DNA from: Stenotrophomonas hibiscicola ATCC 19867
Lineage (GTDB): Bacteria; Pseudomonadota; Gammaproteobacteria; Xanthomonadales; Xanthomonadaceae
Direction: 5' to 3'
Length of the DNA: 64,000 nt
NCBI RefSeq assembly: GCF_000382065.1
Contig: NZ_KB907498.1
Span: forward strand, 378,714 to 442,713
Made by a program: the position numbers and the translations under genes. The notes beneath the pieces were generated by a model that ran no database searches, was not told the origin of the DNA, and saw only the letters and a program-made list of their open reading frames with translations. Of the stretch, positions 44,499-54,795 are shown piece after piece (the first letter of the stretch is position 1; every line of letters begins with the position of its first letter).

Positions 44499-44685
44499 GG
44501 TGATGGCGCAGGGGGCTGACCAGGACCGTTGGCGCCATGGGCCCGAGGCATGCCTCGGGCGGGTTGGGCAGGACCCCCAACCCCGGTCTTGCCGTGTGCG
44601 CAGGACAGCGCACACGAGCAAGGCGCCATCGAGCCCCCAGGGATGGGTCTGCGGCGTGTCCTGAGCAGCCCCCTGCGCCATCACC
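44499..44685. repeat. 187-bp structured element with 20-bp perfect terminal inverted repeats
   Basis: The ends are GGTGATGGCGCAGGGGGCTG (44499-44518) and its exact reverse complement (44666-44685). Inside are three hairpins: GCCCGAGG-CATG-CCTCGGGC (44541-44560), GGGTTGGG-CAGGACC-CCCAACCC (44561-44583) and GTGTGCGC-AGGACA-GCGCACAC (44594-44615). The whole can fold as a closed multi-branch structure on either strand. It could be a MITE-like dispersed element or a structured RNA. Open frames across it look like products of the symmetry and are not called. Between it and lpxD (44686-44755) nothing clear is seen. Confidence 0.7.
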
Positions 44686-44755
44686 CCGGGACATCAGGCA
44701 GGCACCGCTTTTGACCCCGCATGACCGCAATGGCGTCACACGTTAAACTCCCGCC

Positions 44756-45778
44756 GTGAATACTCCCACCTACACCGCCCAGCAACTCGCCGAGCAGTTC
44801 GGCCTGCAGGTCCATGGCGACCCCGCCACCGCCATCCATGGCGTGGCCACCCTCGCCCATGCCGGTCCTGGCCAGCTGACCTTCCTTGCCAACCCGCGCT
44901 ACCGCGCCCAGCTGGCCGACAGCCAGGCCTCGCTGGTGGTGCTGCGTGCCGAAGACGCCGAGTCCGCTCCCGTCGCCGCGCTCGTCGCCAAGGACCCGTA
45001 CACCACCTTCGCCAAGATCGCCGCGCTGTTCGACATCGCGCCGACCCGTCCGCCGGGCATCCACCCCAGCGCGGTGATCGACCCCAGTGCCCAGGTTGCG
45101 GCCAGCGCGCACATCGGTCCGTTCGTCTCGGTCGGTGCGCGCAGCGTGGTCGGCGAGAACTGCATCATCGGCGCCGGCAGCGTGATCGGCGAGGACTGCA
45201 GCCTGGATTCCGGCTGTGAGCTGATCGCCCGGGTCACCCTGGTCACCCGGGTTCGGCTGGGCAAGCGCGTGCGCGTGCATCCCGGTGCCGTGCTCGGCGC
45301 CGACGGCTTTGGCCTGGCGATGGACGCCGGCAAGTGGATCAAGGTGCCGCAGCTCGGCGGCGTGCGCATCGGCGACGATTGCGAAATCGGCGCCAACACC
45401 TGCGTCGACCGTGGCGCGCTGGAAGACACCGTGCTGGACGAAGACGTACGCCTGGACAACCTGGTGCAGATCGCGCACAACGTGCAGATCGGTGCGCATT
45501 CGGCCATCGCCGGTTGCACCGGCATCGCCGGCAGCGCCAAGATCGGCCGCTATTGCCTGCTCGGCGGCCACGTCGGCGTTGTCGGCCACCTCGAGATCTG
45601 CGACAAGGTCGTGATCACCGGCAAGTCGGTGGTCCGCAATTCCATCCATGAGCCGGGCGAGTACTCATCCGGCACCCCGTTGACCGACAACCGTACGTGG
45701 CGCAAGAACGCCGCGCGTTTCAAGCAGCTGGACGCATTGGCTCGCCGCGTCCTGGCTGCTGGCAAGGAGAAAGAATGA
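44756..45778 (+). CDS. lpxD: UDP-3-O-(3-hydroxyacyl)glucosamine N-acyltransferase
   Basis: A 340-residue trimeric acyltransferase, third step of lipid A synthesis. The N-terminal uridine-binding domain (AEQFGLQVHGDPATAIHGVA) is followed by a left-handed beta-helix of hexapeptides (SAVIDPSAQVAASAHIGPFV) with the catalytic His in LVQIAHNVQIGAHSAIA. It starts with GTG at 44756 and lacks an obvious ribosome site, so it may have its own short leader. The stop overlaps the fabZ start. Confidence 0.96.
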   Translation: MNTPTYTAQQLAEQFGLQVHGDPATAIHGVATLAHAGPGQLTFLANPRYRAQLADSQASLVVLRAEDAESAPVAALVAKDPYTTFAKIAALFDIAPTRPPGIHPSAVIDPSAQVAASAHIGPFVSVGARSVVGENCIIGAGSVIGEDCSLDSGCELIARVTLVTRVRLGKRVRVHPGAVLGADGFGLAMDAGKWIKVPQLGGVRIGDDCEIGANTCVDRGALEDTVLDEDVRLDNLVQIAHNVQIGAHSAIAGCTGIAGSAKIGRYCLLGGHVGVVGHLEICDKVVITGKSVVRNSIHEPGEYSSGTPLTDNRTWRKNAARFKQLDALARRVLAAGKEKE

Positions 45779-46233
45779 ACGATTCGCTGCAGCTTCCGAT
45801 CGACGTCTGCCAGATCCAGGAGCTGCTTCCACACCGCTACCCGTTCCTGCTGGTGGACCGGGTGCTTGAACTCGACGTCGAGGCCAAGCGGATCCTGGCG
45901 CAGAAGAACGTCAGCATCAACGAGCCGTTCTTCCAGGGCCACTTCCCGGGCCGCCCGATCATGCCCGGCGTACTGATCATCGAAGCGCTGGCGCAGGCCG
46001 GCGGCGTGATGACCCAGCTCACGCTTGGCCGCGATGCGCAGTCCAAGCTGTTCTACATGGTCAAGGTGGAAAACGCCCGCTTCAACAAGCAGGTCGTCCC
46101 CGGCGACGTGCTGATGCTGGACGTGCAGATGAAGCGCCTGATCCGCAACATGGGCTGGTACTACGGCGAAGCCAAGGTCAACGGCGAAGTCGTCGCGTCG
46201 GCCGAGGTCATGTGTGCCGGCGCCAAGGGCTGA
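45775..46233 (+). CDS. fabZ: 3-hydroxyacyl-ACP dehydratase FabZ
   Basis: A 152-residue hot-dog dehydratase of fatty acid elongation. The active site helix is in [20 protein letters not shown] with the catalytic His and Glu; [14 protein letters not shown] marks the start of the fold. The ATG at 45775 has AAGGAGAAAG before it and overlaps lpxD by 4 bp. It competes with LpxA for 3-hydroxyacyl-ACP, so co-transcription balances phospholipid and lipid A. Confidence 0.97.
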   Translation: MNDSLQLPIDVCQIQELLPHRYPFLLVDRVLELDVEAKRILAQKNVSINEPFFQGHFPGRPIMPGVLIIEALAQAGGVMTQLTLGRDAQSKLFYMVKVENARFNKQVVPGDVLMLDVQMKRLIRNMGWYYGEAKVNGEVVASAEVMCAGAKG

Positions 46234-46249
46234 TCCACTGGAGGCAGCA

Positions 46250-47041
46250 ATGACTGACAACGCACCGCGGATCCACCCCACCGCCGTCATCGACCCGGCC
46301 GCACGCCTGGCCGACGATGTCCAGGTGGGCGCCTTCACCCTGATCGGCCCCGACGTTGAAATCGGTGCCGGTACGGTGGTGGGCCCCCATTGCAGCATCC
46401 ACGGCCCGACCCGGATCGGCCGCGACAACCGCTTCGTCGGCCATGCCGCGATCGGTGGCGAGCCGCAGGACAAGAAGTTCGGCGGCGAGCGCACCGAACT
46501 GGTGATCGGCGACCGCAACGTGTTCCGCGAGTTCGTCACCCTGAACCGTGGCACCGGCGGCGGCGGCGGCATCACCACCATCGGCAACGACAACTGGATG
46601 CTGGCCTACACGCACGTGGCGCACGACTGCCATGTCGGCAACTTCTGCGTGTTCTCCAACAACACCACCCTGGCCGGCCATGTGACCGTGGGCGACTACG
46701 TGATCATCAGCGGCTTCGCCGGTGCCCACCAGTTCTGCCGGATCGGCGCGCATGCCTTCCTCGGCATGGGCGCGCTGACCAATGGTGACGTACCGCCGTT
46801 CACCATGGTCGGTACTGATTCGCTGGGACGCCCGCGCGGCATCAACAGCGAAGGCCTGAAGCGACGTGGCTTCGACGCTGACCGCATTTCGGCCATCAAG
46901 CGTGCCTACCGCACGCTGTACGTGGCGGGCCTGCCGCTGGCAGAGGCCAAGGTGCAGCTGACCGAGCAGGCGCGTGACAGCGACGACGTAAAGGCGATGC
47001 TGGACTTCATCGAGCACGCCGAGAGGCCCCTGCTGCGATGA
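46250..47041 (+). CDS. lpxA: UDP-N-acetylglucosamine acyltransferase
   Basis: A 263-residue enzyme of the first lipid A step. Hexapeptide repeats begin at residue 8 ([20 protein letters not shown]); the catalytic His is in [20 protein letters not shown]; the C-terminal helical part has [24 protein letters not shown] precedes the ATG. The stop overlaps lpxB (ATGA). Confidence 0.97.
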   Translation: MTDNAPRIHPTAVIDPAARLADDVQVGAFTLIGPDVEIGAGTVVGPHCSIHGPTRIGRDNRFVGHAAIGGEPQDKKFGGERTELVIGDRNVFREFVTLNRGTGGGGGITTIGNDNWMLAYTHVAHDCHVGNFCVFSNNTTLAGHVTVGDYVIISGFAGAHQFCRIGAHAFLGMGALTNGDVPPFTMVGTDSLGRPRGINSEGLKRRGFDADRISAIKRAYRTLYVAGLPLAEAKVQLTEQARDSDDVKAMLDFIEHAERPLLR

Positions 47042-48297
47042 GCAGCACGACCGGCCAGGCGCCGGCCGGCGCCGCAGTGATCCCGCTGGCCTCGATGACC
47101 GGCAGCGTCCCGGCGCAACGGGTGCTCAGCGAGCGCCCGTTGCGGATCGCGCTGGTGGCCGGCGAGGCCTCCGGCGATCTGCTCGGTGCGGGCCTGGTCC
47201 GCGAACTGAAAGCGCGCTTCCCGAATGCCGAGTTCGCCGGCATCGGTGGCGACGCCATGCGCAGCGCGGGCTGCCAGACCTGGCACGATGCCAGCGAGCT
47301 GGCGGTGATGGGCCTGACCGAAGTGCTGCGCCACCTGCCGCGCCTGCTCAAGCTGCGTTCGGCGTTCCGCCAGCGTGCGCTTGACTGGCAGCCGGACGTG
47401 TTCATCGGCATCGACGCCCCCGACTTCAACCTGGGTATCGAGCGTTGGCTGAAGCAGCGTGGCGTGCGCACCGTGCATTACGTCAGTCCCTCGGTCTGGG
47501 CCTGGCGCGAAAAGCGCGCCGAGAAGATCGGCAGCAGCGCCGACCTGGTGCTGTGCCTGTTCCCGATGGAGCCACCGATCTATGCCAGGCACGGCATCGA
47601 CGCGCGCTTCGTCGGCCACCCGATGGCCGATGACATTCCGCTGCAGGGCAATCGCGAGGAAGCACGCGCCGCGCTCGGACTGCCGGCCTCGGCCAAGGTG
47701 CTGGCAGTGTTGCCGGGCAGCCGCCTGGGCGAGATCTCGCGCCTGGGCGAACCGTTCTTCGAAGCCGCCTGGCAGGTCTCCGAACGCATTCCGGGCCTGC
47801 ATGTGGTGGTGCCTGCCGCCAACCCGGCCTGCAGGGAACTGATCGAGGAACAGCTGTCGCGCTCGGCGCTGCCGGTGGCCTATTCGCATGTGCTGGATGG
47901 CCAGGCGCGCAACGCGATGATCGCCGCCGACGTGGTGGTGCTGGCCTCCGGTACCGCGACCCTGGAGGCCATGCTGGTGAAGCGGCCGATGGTGGTCGGT
48001 TACCGCGTCAACGAACTGACCTATCGACTGGTGAAGGCGCTCGGCCTGATCAAGGTCGACCGCTTCGCCCTGCCCAACATCCTGGCCGGGCAGGACCTGG
48101 CACCGGAACTGATGCAGCACGACTGCACGCCGGACAAGCTGGCCGCGGCCATCCAGCAGTGGTTCGACCACCCGCAGCGGGTGACCGATCTGCAGGATGC
48201 CTACGTGCGCCTGCACGAGCGGCTGCGCCGCAACGCCTCGGCGCGTGCCGCCGACGCCGTTGGCGAACTGCTGATGCGCGACCAGGCACAGGCATGA
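47038..48297 (+). CDS. lpxB: Lipid-A-disaccharide synthase
   Basis: A 419-residue GT19 glycosyltransferase that joins UDP-diacylglucosamine and lipid X. The N-terminal block [20 protein letters not shown], the middle [15 protein letters not shown] and the UDP-site region [20 protein letters not shown] are diagnostic. A lead of about 35 residues ([20 protein letters not shown]) precedes the usual start; an ATG at residue 20 gives a shorter form. It overlaps lpxA and rnhB by 4 bp each. Confidence 0.96.
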   Translation: MSSTTGQAPAGAAVIPLASMTGSVPAQRVLSERPLRIALVAGEASGDLLGAGLVRELKARFPNAEFAGIGGDAMRSAGCQTWHDASELAVMGLTEVLRHLPRLLKLRSAFRQRALDWQPDVFIGIDAPDFNLGIERWLKQRGVRTVHYVSPSVWAWREKRAEKIGSSADLVLCLFPMEPPIYARHGIDARFVGHPMADDIPLQGNREEARAALGLPASAKVLAVLPGSRLGEISRLGEPFFEAAWQVSERIPGLHVVVPAANPACRELIEEQLSRSALPVAYSHVLDGQARNAMIAADVVVLASGTATLEAMLVKRPMVVGYRVNELTYRLVKALGLIKVDRFALPNILAGQDLAPELMQHDCTPDKLAAAIQQWFDHPQRVTDLQDAYVRLHERLRRNASARAADAVGELLMRDQAQA

Positions 48298-48953
48298 GCC
48301 GCCGTCACGCCGCCGCAGCCAGCCTGACCCTGTTCGACGGTGCGCCCGTGGTCGAGCCGGAGCGCCTGGTCGCTGGCGTCGACGAGGCAGGCCGTGGCCC
48401 ACTGGCCGGGCCGGTGGCGGTGGCAGCGGTGGTGTTCGACCCGTCGCGACCACGGATCAACGGCCTGGATGACTCCAAGCAGCTGACCGCGGCCCGCCGC
48501 GAGCAGCTGCATGACCGCATCATCGAGCGCGCCCTGGCCTGGCATGTGGTGCTGGTGGACGTGGACACCATCGACCGCCTGAACATCTACCAGGCCACCC
48601 TGCAGGGCATGCGTGACGTCGTTGCAGCGGTCGCCCATGTGGCCGGCTTCGCGCGCATCGACGGCAACGTGGTGCCCAAGGGCCTGGCACTACCGGCGCA
48701 GGCGCTGGTCGGCGGCGATGGCATCGACCGCGCGATCATGGCCGCCTCGATCCTGGCCAAGGTCTCGCGCGACCGCTACATGCAGGAGGTGCATGCCCGC
48801 CATCCGAAGTACGGCTTCGAACAGCACAAGGGCTACGGCACCCCGGCCCACCTGGCCGCCCTGCGCGAGCACGGCCCCTGCATGGAGCACCGCCGCAGCT
48901 TCGCGCCAGTGCGCGAGTGCCTGGAAGCGCCGGCTGTCGCGGCCATCGCCTGA
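48294..48953 (+). CDS. rnhB: Ribonuclease HII
   Basis: A 219-residue type 2 RNase H that removes single ribonucleotides and RNA primers. The DEDD residues are seen in [15 protein letters not shown] (Asp, Glu), [16 protein letters not shown] (Asp) and the later VSRDRYMQE region; [14 protein letters not shown] is the family strap. The ATG at 48294 overlaps the lpxB stop (ATGA). Confidence 0.96.
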   Translation: MSRRHAAAASLTLFDGAPVVEPERLVAGVDEAGRGPLAGPVAVAAVVFDPSRPRINGLDDSKQLTAARREQLHDRIIERALAWHVVLVDVDTIDRLNIYQATLQGMRDVVAAVAHVAGFARIDGNVVPKGLALPAQALVGGDGIDRAIMAASILAKVSRDRYMQEVHARHPKYGFEQHKGYGTPAHLAALREHGPCMEHRRSFAPVRECLEAPAVAAIA

Positions 48954-48966
48954 GCCAGCTGGAGTT

Positions 48967-49023
48967 GTAGAGCCGAGCCCATGCTCGGCTGCTGTGGACA
49001 GCCGAGCATGGGCTCGGCTCTAC
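48967..49023. repeat. Inverted pair of SMAG repeats between rnhB and dnaE
   Basis: Units GTAGAGCCGAGCCCATGCTC... and ...GCATGGGCTCGGCTCTAC face each other with a 4-8 bp centre, forming a long near-perfect hairpin of about 57 bp. It lies inside an otherwise co-directional gene series and may partly uncouple dnaE from the lipid A genes. Confidence 0.87.
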
Positions 49024-49190
49024 AGAAGGCGGCCTCCCGCACGCCTGAATCCGGCGCCACGCCGTGCCCCTGTCAAGCCTTGTGGCAACCCCCTGCCCTC
49101 GCTACCCTGACCGGGCATTCCAGCGCTTCCCGACCCCGGCGACGAACCTCCGTCAGCACCCGGGGCCCGCGCGCTCCAACCTGGTCCGGC

Positions 49191-52100
49191 ATGTCCAACT
49201 CCCGCTTCGTACATCTCCACGTCCACACCGAGTTCTCGCTGGCGGACTCCACCATCCGTGTGCCGGCCAAGCCGGACCAGGCGGACCCGAAGAAGGCCAA
49301 GCAGGCCAACCTGCTGTCGCGCTCGGTCGAGCTCGGCCTGCCGGCGCTGGCGGTGACCGACCTCAACAACCTGTTCGCCCTGGTCAAGTTCTACAAGGCC
49401 GCCGAAGGCGTGGGCATCAAGCCGATCGCCGGTGCCGACGTGCTGATCGCCGAGGAAGGCCAGGACCCGTGGCGGATGACCCTGCTGTGCCGTGATCGCG
49501 AAGGCTACCTGAGCCTGTCGCGGCTGCTGACCCGCGCCTGGATGGAAGGCCATCGCCCCGAAGGCGGCGTAGCCATCCACCCGGACTGGCTGAAGGCCGG
49601 CAACGCCAACCTGTTCGCGCTGGCCGGCCGGCAGAGCCTGGCCGGACGCCTGGCGCTGGACGGCAAGCATGAGCTGGCCGAGCAGCAGCTGGCCGACTGG
49701 CAACGGGTGTTCGGCGATGGCCTGCACCTGGAGCTGACCCGCACCGGCCGCGAGGGCGAGGAAACCTTCAACCAGTTCGCGCTGATGGCTGCGGGCCAGC
49801 GTGGCCTGCCGGTGGTGGCCAGCAATGACGTGCGCTTCCTGTCGCCCTCCGATTTCAGCGCGCATGAGGCGCGCGTGTGCATTTCCACCGGCCGCGTGCT
49901 GGACGATCCCAAGCGTCCGCGCGAGTACAGCGACCAGCAGTACCTGAAGTCGGCCGAGGAGATGTGCGCGCTGTTCGCCGACATCCCCGACGCGATCGAC
50001 AACACGCTGGCGCTGGCCGAGCGCTGCAACATCGAGATGCGGCTGGGCACCTACTTCCTGCCCAACTACCCGGTGCCCGACGACGAAACGCTGGATACCT
50101 GGATCCAGAAGATGTCGCGCGAGGGCCTGGAAGAGCGCCTGGAGAAGAATCCGCTGGCGCCGGGCAAGACCCGGGAAGAGTACTTCGAACGCCTGGAGTT
50201 CGAGCTCAACACCATCATCAAGATGGGCTTCCCCGGCTACTTCCTGATCGTGGCCGACTTCATCCAATGGGGCAAGAACCAGGGCATTCCGATCGGCCCC
50301 GGCCGCGGCTCGGGTGCCGGTTCACTGGTGGCGTGGGCGCTGAAGATCACCGACCTGGATCCGCTGCCGTACAACCTGCTGTTCGAGCGCTTCCTCAATC
50401 CGGAACGCGTGTCGATGCCCGACTTCGACATCGACTTCTGCATGGACCGCCGCGACGAGGTGATCGACTACGTCGCGCGCAAGTATGGGCGCGAGCGCGT
50501 CAGCCAGATCATCACCTACGGCACCATGGCCGCCAAGGCGGTGGTGCGCGACTCCGGCCGCGTGCTCGGGTTCCCGTACGGCCTGGTCGACGGCGTTTCC
50601 AAGTTGATCCCGAACATCCTGGGTATCCACCTGAAGGATGCGCTGGGCAAGGGCAAGGAAGGCCCGAGCTCGGAAATGGCGTCGCCGGAACTGATCCAGC
50701 GCTACGAGACCGAGGACGATGTCCGCGACCTGATCGACCTGGCGCTGCAGCTGGAAGACCTGACCCGCAACGCCGGCAAGCACGCCGGCGGCGTGGTGAT
50801 CGGGCCCGAGCCGCTGAGCGAGTTCTGCCCGCTGTATGCGGAACACGACGAAAATGGGCTCGGCAAGAACCCGGTCACCCAGTTCGACAAGAACGACGTG
50901 GAAGAAGTGGGCCTGGTGAAGTTCGACTTCCTCGGCCTGCGCACGCTGACCATCATCGACTGGGCGGTGAAGGCGATCAACAAGCGCCACGAACGCGCGG
51001 GCATTCCGCCGGTCGACATTGCCGCGATCCCGCTCGACGATGCGCCCACCTACAAGGACATCTTCGCCAACGGCAACACCGGCGCGGTGTTCCAGTTCGA
51101 ATCCTCGGGCATGCGCCGCCTGCTGAAGGACGCGCGCCCCGACCGTTTCGAAGACCTGATCGCGCTGGTGTCGCTGTACCGCCCTGGCCCGATGGACCTG
51201 ATTCCTTCGTTCAACGCGCGCAAGCACGGCCAGGAAGAAATCATCTATCCCGATCCGCGCACCGAAGCGATCCTGAAGGACACCTACGGCATCATGGTGT
51301 ACCAGGAGCAGGTAATGCAGATGGCGCAGATCGTCGGCGGCTACTCGCTGGGCGGCGCCGACCTGCTGCGCCGCGCGATGGGCAAGAAGGTGCCGGCGGA
51401 AATGGCCAAGCACCGTGAGATCTTCCGCGAAGGTGCGGCCAAGGGCGGCGTCGATGGCCCCAAGGCCGACGAGATCTTCGACCTGATGGAGAAGTTCGCC
51501 GGCTATGGCTTCAACAAGTCACACGCCGCTGCATACGCACTGGTCAGCTACCAGACCGCGTGGCTGAAGCGCCATTATCCGGCCGAATTCATGGCGGCCA
51601 CGCTGTCTTCGGACCTGGACAACACCGACAAGGTGGTCGGCTTCCTCGACGAGGTGCGCAACCTCGGCCTGACCGTGCTGCCGCCGAAGGTGAACCAGTC
51701 GGCCTTCATGTTCGAAGCGGTCACCCCGGACACGATCCAGTACGGCCTGGGCGCGATCAAGGGCGTGGGCCAGGGCGCCTGCGAAGCGGTGGTCGAGGAA
51801 CGACTGAAGGGCGGCCCGTTCAAGGATCTGCTGGACTTCTGCACCCGCGTCGGCTCGGCCAAGCTCAACCGGCGCACGCTGGAAGCGATGATCAACTGCG
51901 GTGCGCTCGATGAGCTCGGCCGCAACCGTGCCTCGCTGATGCTGCAGTTGCCGGAAGTGATCAAGGCCACTGATCAGATGGCACGCGAGCGTGCGTCCGG
52001 ACAGAACTCGCTGTTTGGCGGGCCCGACCCGAGCACCGTTTCGATCCAGCTGGACCTGCCAGAAGCCGAAGAATGGCCGTTGCTGCAGCGCCTCAACGGT

Positions 52101-52781
52101 GAGCGCGACACGCTGGGCTTCTACCTCAGCGGCCACCCGTTCGATCCCTGGCGCGACGATGTGCGCGATCTGGTAGGCAACGACCTGGGTTCGGTGGAGA
52201 AAATCTGGAGCGCCAACAGCGGTGGCGGCGGTGGCGGCGAGAAGCGCTGGCGCCCGGAGGTGCAGACCGTGCTGGCAGGCCAGGTGGTCGGCGTGCGCCG
52301 CAAGGGCGAAAGCCAGATCTTCATCCAGCTGGAGGATGGCCGCGGCCGCGTCGAGTGCAGTGCGTTCTCTGATGCAATGGCCGAGTTCGGCCACCTGATG
52401 ACCAAGGACCGCATCCTGGTGGTCAAGGGCGGCCTGCGCGAGGACGAGTTCAACGGTGGCTACGCGCTGCGCATCCGCCAGTGCTGGGACTTCGATGAAG
52501 TCTGCGCCAACTACGCCACGCGGCTGTCGCTGCGCCTGGACCTGCGCCAGCAGCGCCCGGTCTGGGAGCGCATCAATGCCCTGCTCGACCGCCATCGCCC
52601 GGGGCGCACGCCGCTGCGCCTGGACCTGCTGCTGAAGGGCCCGCAAGGCGGTGTCGCCGGCATGCTCGATGTCTCCGGGCAGAGCGCGGTACGCATCGAT
52701 TCCAAGCTGATGGAGGCGCTGCGCGCCGACCCGGCCGTACGCACGCTGAAGGTGCGCTACAGCCCGCCGTGGGCCAGCTGA
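49191..52781 (+). CDS. dnaE: DNA polymerase III subunit alpha
   Basis: The 1196-residue replicative polymerase. It opens with a PHP domain (FVHLHVHTEFSLADSTIRVP), followed by the polymerase palm with PDFDIDFCMDRRDEVIDYVA holding the catalytic Asp residues, the fingers (GYGFNKSHAAAYALVSYQTA), the helix-hairpin-helix region, and a C-terminal OB-fold near residues 1020-1110 (VLAGQVVGVRRKGESQIFIQ). It is some 36 residues longer than E. coli DnaE. The ATG at 49191 is set by the PHP start; no strong ribosome site is seen. Confidence 0.97.
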   Translation: MSNSRFVHLHVHTEFSLADSTIRVPAKPDQADPKKAKQANLLSRSVELGLPALAVTDLNNLFALVKFYKAAEGVGIKPIAGADVLIAEEGQDPWRMTLLCRDREGYLSLSRLLTRAWMEGHRPEGGVAIHPDWLKAGNANLFALAGRQSLAGRLALDGKHELAEQQLADWQRVFGDGLHLELTRTGREGEETFNQFALMAAGQRGLPVVASNDVRFLSPSDFSAHEARVCISTGRVLDDPKRPREYSDQQYLKSAEEMCALFADIPDAIDNTLALAERCNIEMRLGTYFLPNYPVPDDETLDTWIQKMSREGLEERLEKNPLAPGKTREEYFERLEFELNTIIKMGFPGYFLIVADFIQWGKNQGIPIGPGRGSGAGSLVAWALKITDLDPLPYNLLFERFLNPERVSMPDFDIDFCMDRRDEVIDYVARKYGRERVSQIITYGTMAAKAVVRDSGRVLGFPYGLVDGVSKLIPNILGIHLKDALGKGKEGPSSEMASPELIQRYETEDDVRDLIDLALQLEDLTRNAGKHAGGVVIGPEPLSEFCPLYAEHDENGLGKNPVTQFDKNDVEEVGLVKFDFLGLRTLTIIDWAVKAINKRHERAGIPPVDIAAIPLDDAPTYKDIFANGNTGAVFQFESSGMRRLLKDARPDRFEDLIALVSLYRPGPMDLIPSFNARKHGQEEIIYPDPRTEAILKDTYGIMVYQEQVMQMAQIVGGYSLGGADLLRRAMGKKVPAEMAKHREIFREGAAKGGVDGPKADEIFDLMEKFAGYGFNKSHAAAYALVSYQTAWLKRHYPAEFMAATLSSDLDNTDKVVGFLDEVRNLGLTVLPPKVNQSAFMFEAVTPDTIQYGLGAIKGVGQGACEAVVEERLKGGPFKDLLDFCTRVGSAKLNRRTLEAMINCGALDELGRNRASLMLQLPEVIKATDQMARERASGQNSLFGGPDPSTVSIQLDLPEAEEWPLLQRLNGERDTLGFYLSGHPFDPWRDDVRDLVGNDLGSVEKIWSANSGGGGGGEKRWRPEVQTVLAGQVVGVRRKGESQIFIQLEDGRGRVECSAFSDAMAEFGHLMTKDRILVVKGGLREDEFNGGYALRIRQCWDFDEVCANYATRLSLRLDLRQQRPVWERINALLDRHRPGRTPLRLDLLLKGPQGGVAGMLDVSGQSAVRIDSKLMEALRADPAVRTLKVRYSPPWAS

Positions 52782-52836
52782 GGCTGGCTCCTTCGTGTTC
52801 CTGTTTTCCCGTTCCAACCATCAAGGACGATCGCCC

Positions 52837-53706
52837 ATGAAGACCCTGCTGTTTCCGTTCGTTGCCGCACTGGCACTGGCCGCCTGCTCGCCGTCGAAGA
52901 TCGAGTTCCAGATCGACAACCCGACCGACGCGCCGCTGGCGCTGAGCATCGACGGCCAGGACGTGCCAGTGGCCGCGCACGGCTCGCGCCCGATCTCGCT
53001 CGCCATTGGCGAACATCGCCTGCACACAGACGCGCTTGGCGACGTGCGCTTCATCGTCTACGTCGACGGTCGTGGCGGCCTGATCAACCCGACCCTGAGC
53101 GAATACGTGATCGCACGCGAGGTCTACGTCACCGACGAGAGCAAGCTGAAGAACTTCGGCACCGGCAAGGCTGGCATCGAGCTGGGCGGCGTCGACTTCG
53201 AGGGGCCCTTCGAGAAGCACCACGACCTGTTCATCGACAAGACCTGGACCTACGGCGTGCGCGAACCGTTCCCGAAGGAAAAGGTGGTCGCCCACGTCGA
53301 TTCCAGTGGTGGCCAGATCGTCGCCAAGGTGTTCACGGCCCCGGACTTCATCACCTACGTCGAAGAAGGCATGGGCGAACCCGGTGCATTCAAGCGCCAA
53401 CAGCCGGCCGGCTACGTGGCCCCGGCATACAGCCTTGAACCGGCACCGGCCAGCCTGCCGGCGCTGGCACCGGCCTTCGAGGCGCATGCCGCGCCGCTTC
53501 GCGAGGTCTACGCGCGATGGCTGAAGGCCACCACCGCCGATGAACAGAAGGCCCTGCGCAAGCAGGACTTCGCTGCGCAGATGGCCTTCACCTCGGCCAC
53601 TGCCACCCTGGGCAGCGGCCTGGGCCGGGAGGCCAACGAGGCCTACAACGACTTCGTTTCCCAGCGCAGCCAGTTGATGGGCCGCAGCGCCCTGGTGGTG
53701 CCCTGA
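52837..53706 (+). CDS. Lipoprotein of unknown function
   Basis: A 289-residue lipoprotein: signal FVAALALAAC with Cys17. A beta-rich segment follows (KIEFQIDNPTDAPLALSIDG), with a TWTYGVREPFPKEK stretch in the middle and a helical C-terminal part (REVYARWLKATTADEQKALR) that ends SALVVP. No family is recognised. AAGGA lies 12 bp before the ATG. It sits between dnaE and accA, which are usually adjacent, 55 bp after dnaE; it is probably co-transcribed with dnaE. Confidence 0.75.
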   Translation: MKTLLFPFVAALALAACSPSKIEFQIDNPTDAPLALSIDGQDVPVAAHGSRPISLAIGEHRLHTDALGDVRFIVYVDGRGGLINPTLSEYVIAREVYVTDESKLKNFGTGKAGIELGGVDFEGPFEKHHDLFIDKTWTYGVREPFPKEKVVAHVDSSGGQIVAKVFTAPDFITYVEEGMGEPGAFKRQQPAGYVAPAYSLEPAPASLPALAPAFEAHAAPLREVYARWLKATTADEQKALRKQDFAAQMAFTSATATLGSGLGREANEAYNDFVSQRSQLMGRSALVVP

Positions 53707-53819
53707 GCTGACTGGCGCCGCCTGCCCGGCTGCGCTACCGTCGCCTTCCAGACGAAGGCGTACGGGTGGTTTGCACGCATTCGGCTAGAATTGCCCCCTT
53801 CTTTACACGACGGCTTCCG

Positions 53820-54779
53820 ATGAATCCGAACTACCTCGACTTCGAGCAACCCATCGCCGACCTGGAAGCCAAGATCCAGGAACTGCGCAACGCCAGTGCC
53901 GGGCCGGCGGTCAATGTCGAGGCGGAAGTGCACGCGCTGCAGGACAAGCTGCGCATGCGCACCGCGCAGATCTTCCGCAACCTGACCTCGTGGCAGGTGC
54001 TGCAGCTGGCCCGGCACCCGTCGCGTCCGTACACCGCCGACTACATCCGCGTCATGTTCGATGAGTTCCAGGAGCTGGCCGGTGACCGCGCCTTCGCCGA
54101 CGACAAGGCGATCATGGGCGGCCTGGCCCGCATCAATGGCCGCGCGGTAATGGTGATCGGCCACCAGAAGGGCCGCGACACCAAGGAAAAGATCAAGCGC
54201 AACTTCGGCATGCCCAAGCCGGAGGGCTACCGCAAGGCACTGCGCCTGATGAAGATGGCAGAGCGCTTCGGCCTGCCGGTGCTGACCCTGATCGACACCG
54301 CCGGCGCCTGGCCGGGCATCGACGCCGAGTCGCGCGGCCAGTCCGAAGCGATCGCGCGCAACCTGATCGAGATGGCCGAGCTGAAGGTGCCGATCATCTG
54401 CACCGTGATCGGTGAAGGCGGCTCCGGCGGTGCGTTGGCACTGGGTGTGGGCGACCGCACCGTGATGCTGGAATACGCGGTGTACTCGACCATCACGCCG
54501 GAAGGCTGCGCCTCGATCCTGTGGAAGGACGCGGGCAAGGCCAAGGAAGCGGCCGAACAACTGGGCCTGACTGCCCCGCGCCTGAAGAGCCTGGGCCTGG
54601 TCGACAAGGTCGTGCGCGAGCCGACCGGTGGCGCCCACCGCAACCCGACCCAGATGGCCAAGCGCCTGAAGGCCGTGCTGCTGAACGAGCTGGACGCGCT
54701 GGACAAGCTGTCCACCGAACAGCTGCTGGAACAGCGCTACACGCGCCTGCGCAGTTACGGCACGTACGAGGCAGCCTGA
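53820..54779 (+). CDS. accA: Acetyl-CoA carboxylase carboxyltransferase subunit alpha
   Basis: A 319-residue subunit of ACC that moves CO2 from biotin to acetyl-CoA, first step of fatty acid synthesis. Length equals E. coli AccA. Blocks: [59 protein letters not shown] and [17 protein letters not shown] -10-like TAGAAT lies at 53786-53791, 29 bp before the ATG, so it may have its own promoter. Confidence 0.97.
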   Translation: MNPNYLDFEQPIADLEAKIQELRNASAGPAVNVEAEVHALQDKLRMRTAQIFRNLTSWQVLQLARHPSRPYTADYIRVMFDEFQELAGDRAFADDKAIMGGLARINGRAVMVIGHQKGRDTKEKIKRNFGMPKPEGYRKALRLMKMAERFGLPVLTLIDTAGAWPGIDAESRGQSEAIARNLIEMAELKVPIICTVIGEGGSGGALALGVGDRTVMLEYAVYSTITPEGCASILWKDAGKAKEAAEQLGLTAPRLKSLGLVDKVVREPTGGAHRNPTQMAKRLKAVLLNELDALDKLSTEQLLEQRYTRLRSYGTYEAA

Positions 54780-54795
54780 TTCATCGGCTTGTTAA

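Noticed and set aside
44493..44684. Short frames on both strands of the 187-bp element, about 60 residues each
   Set aside because: Both strands give similar frames because of the inverted repeat; no ribosome site or signal.
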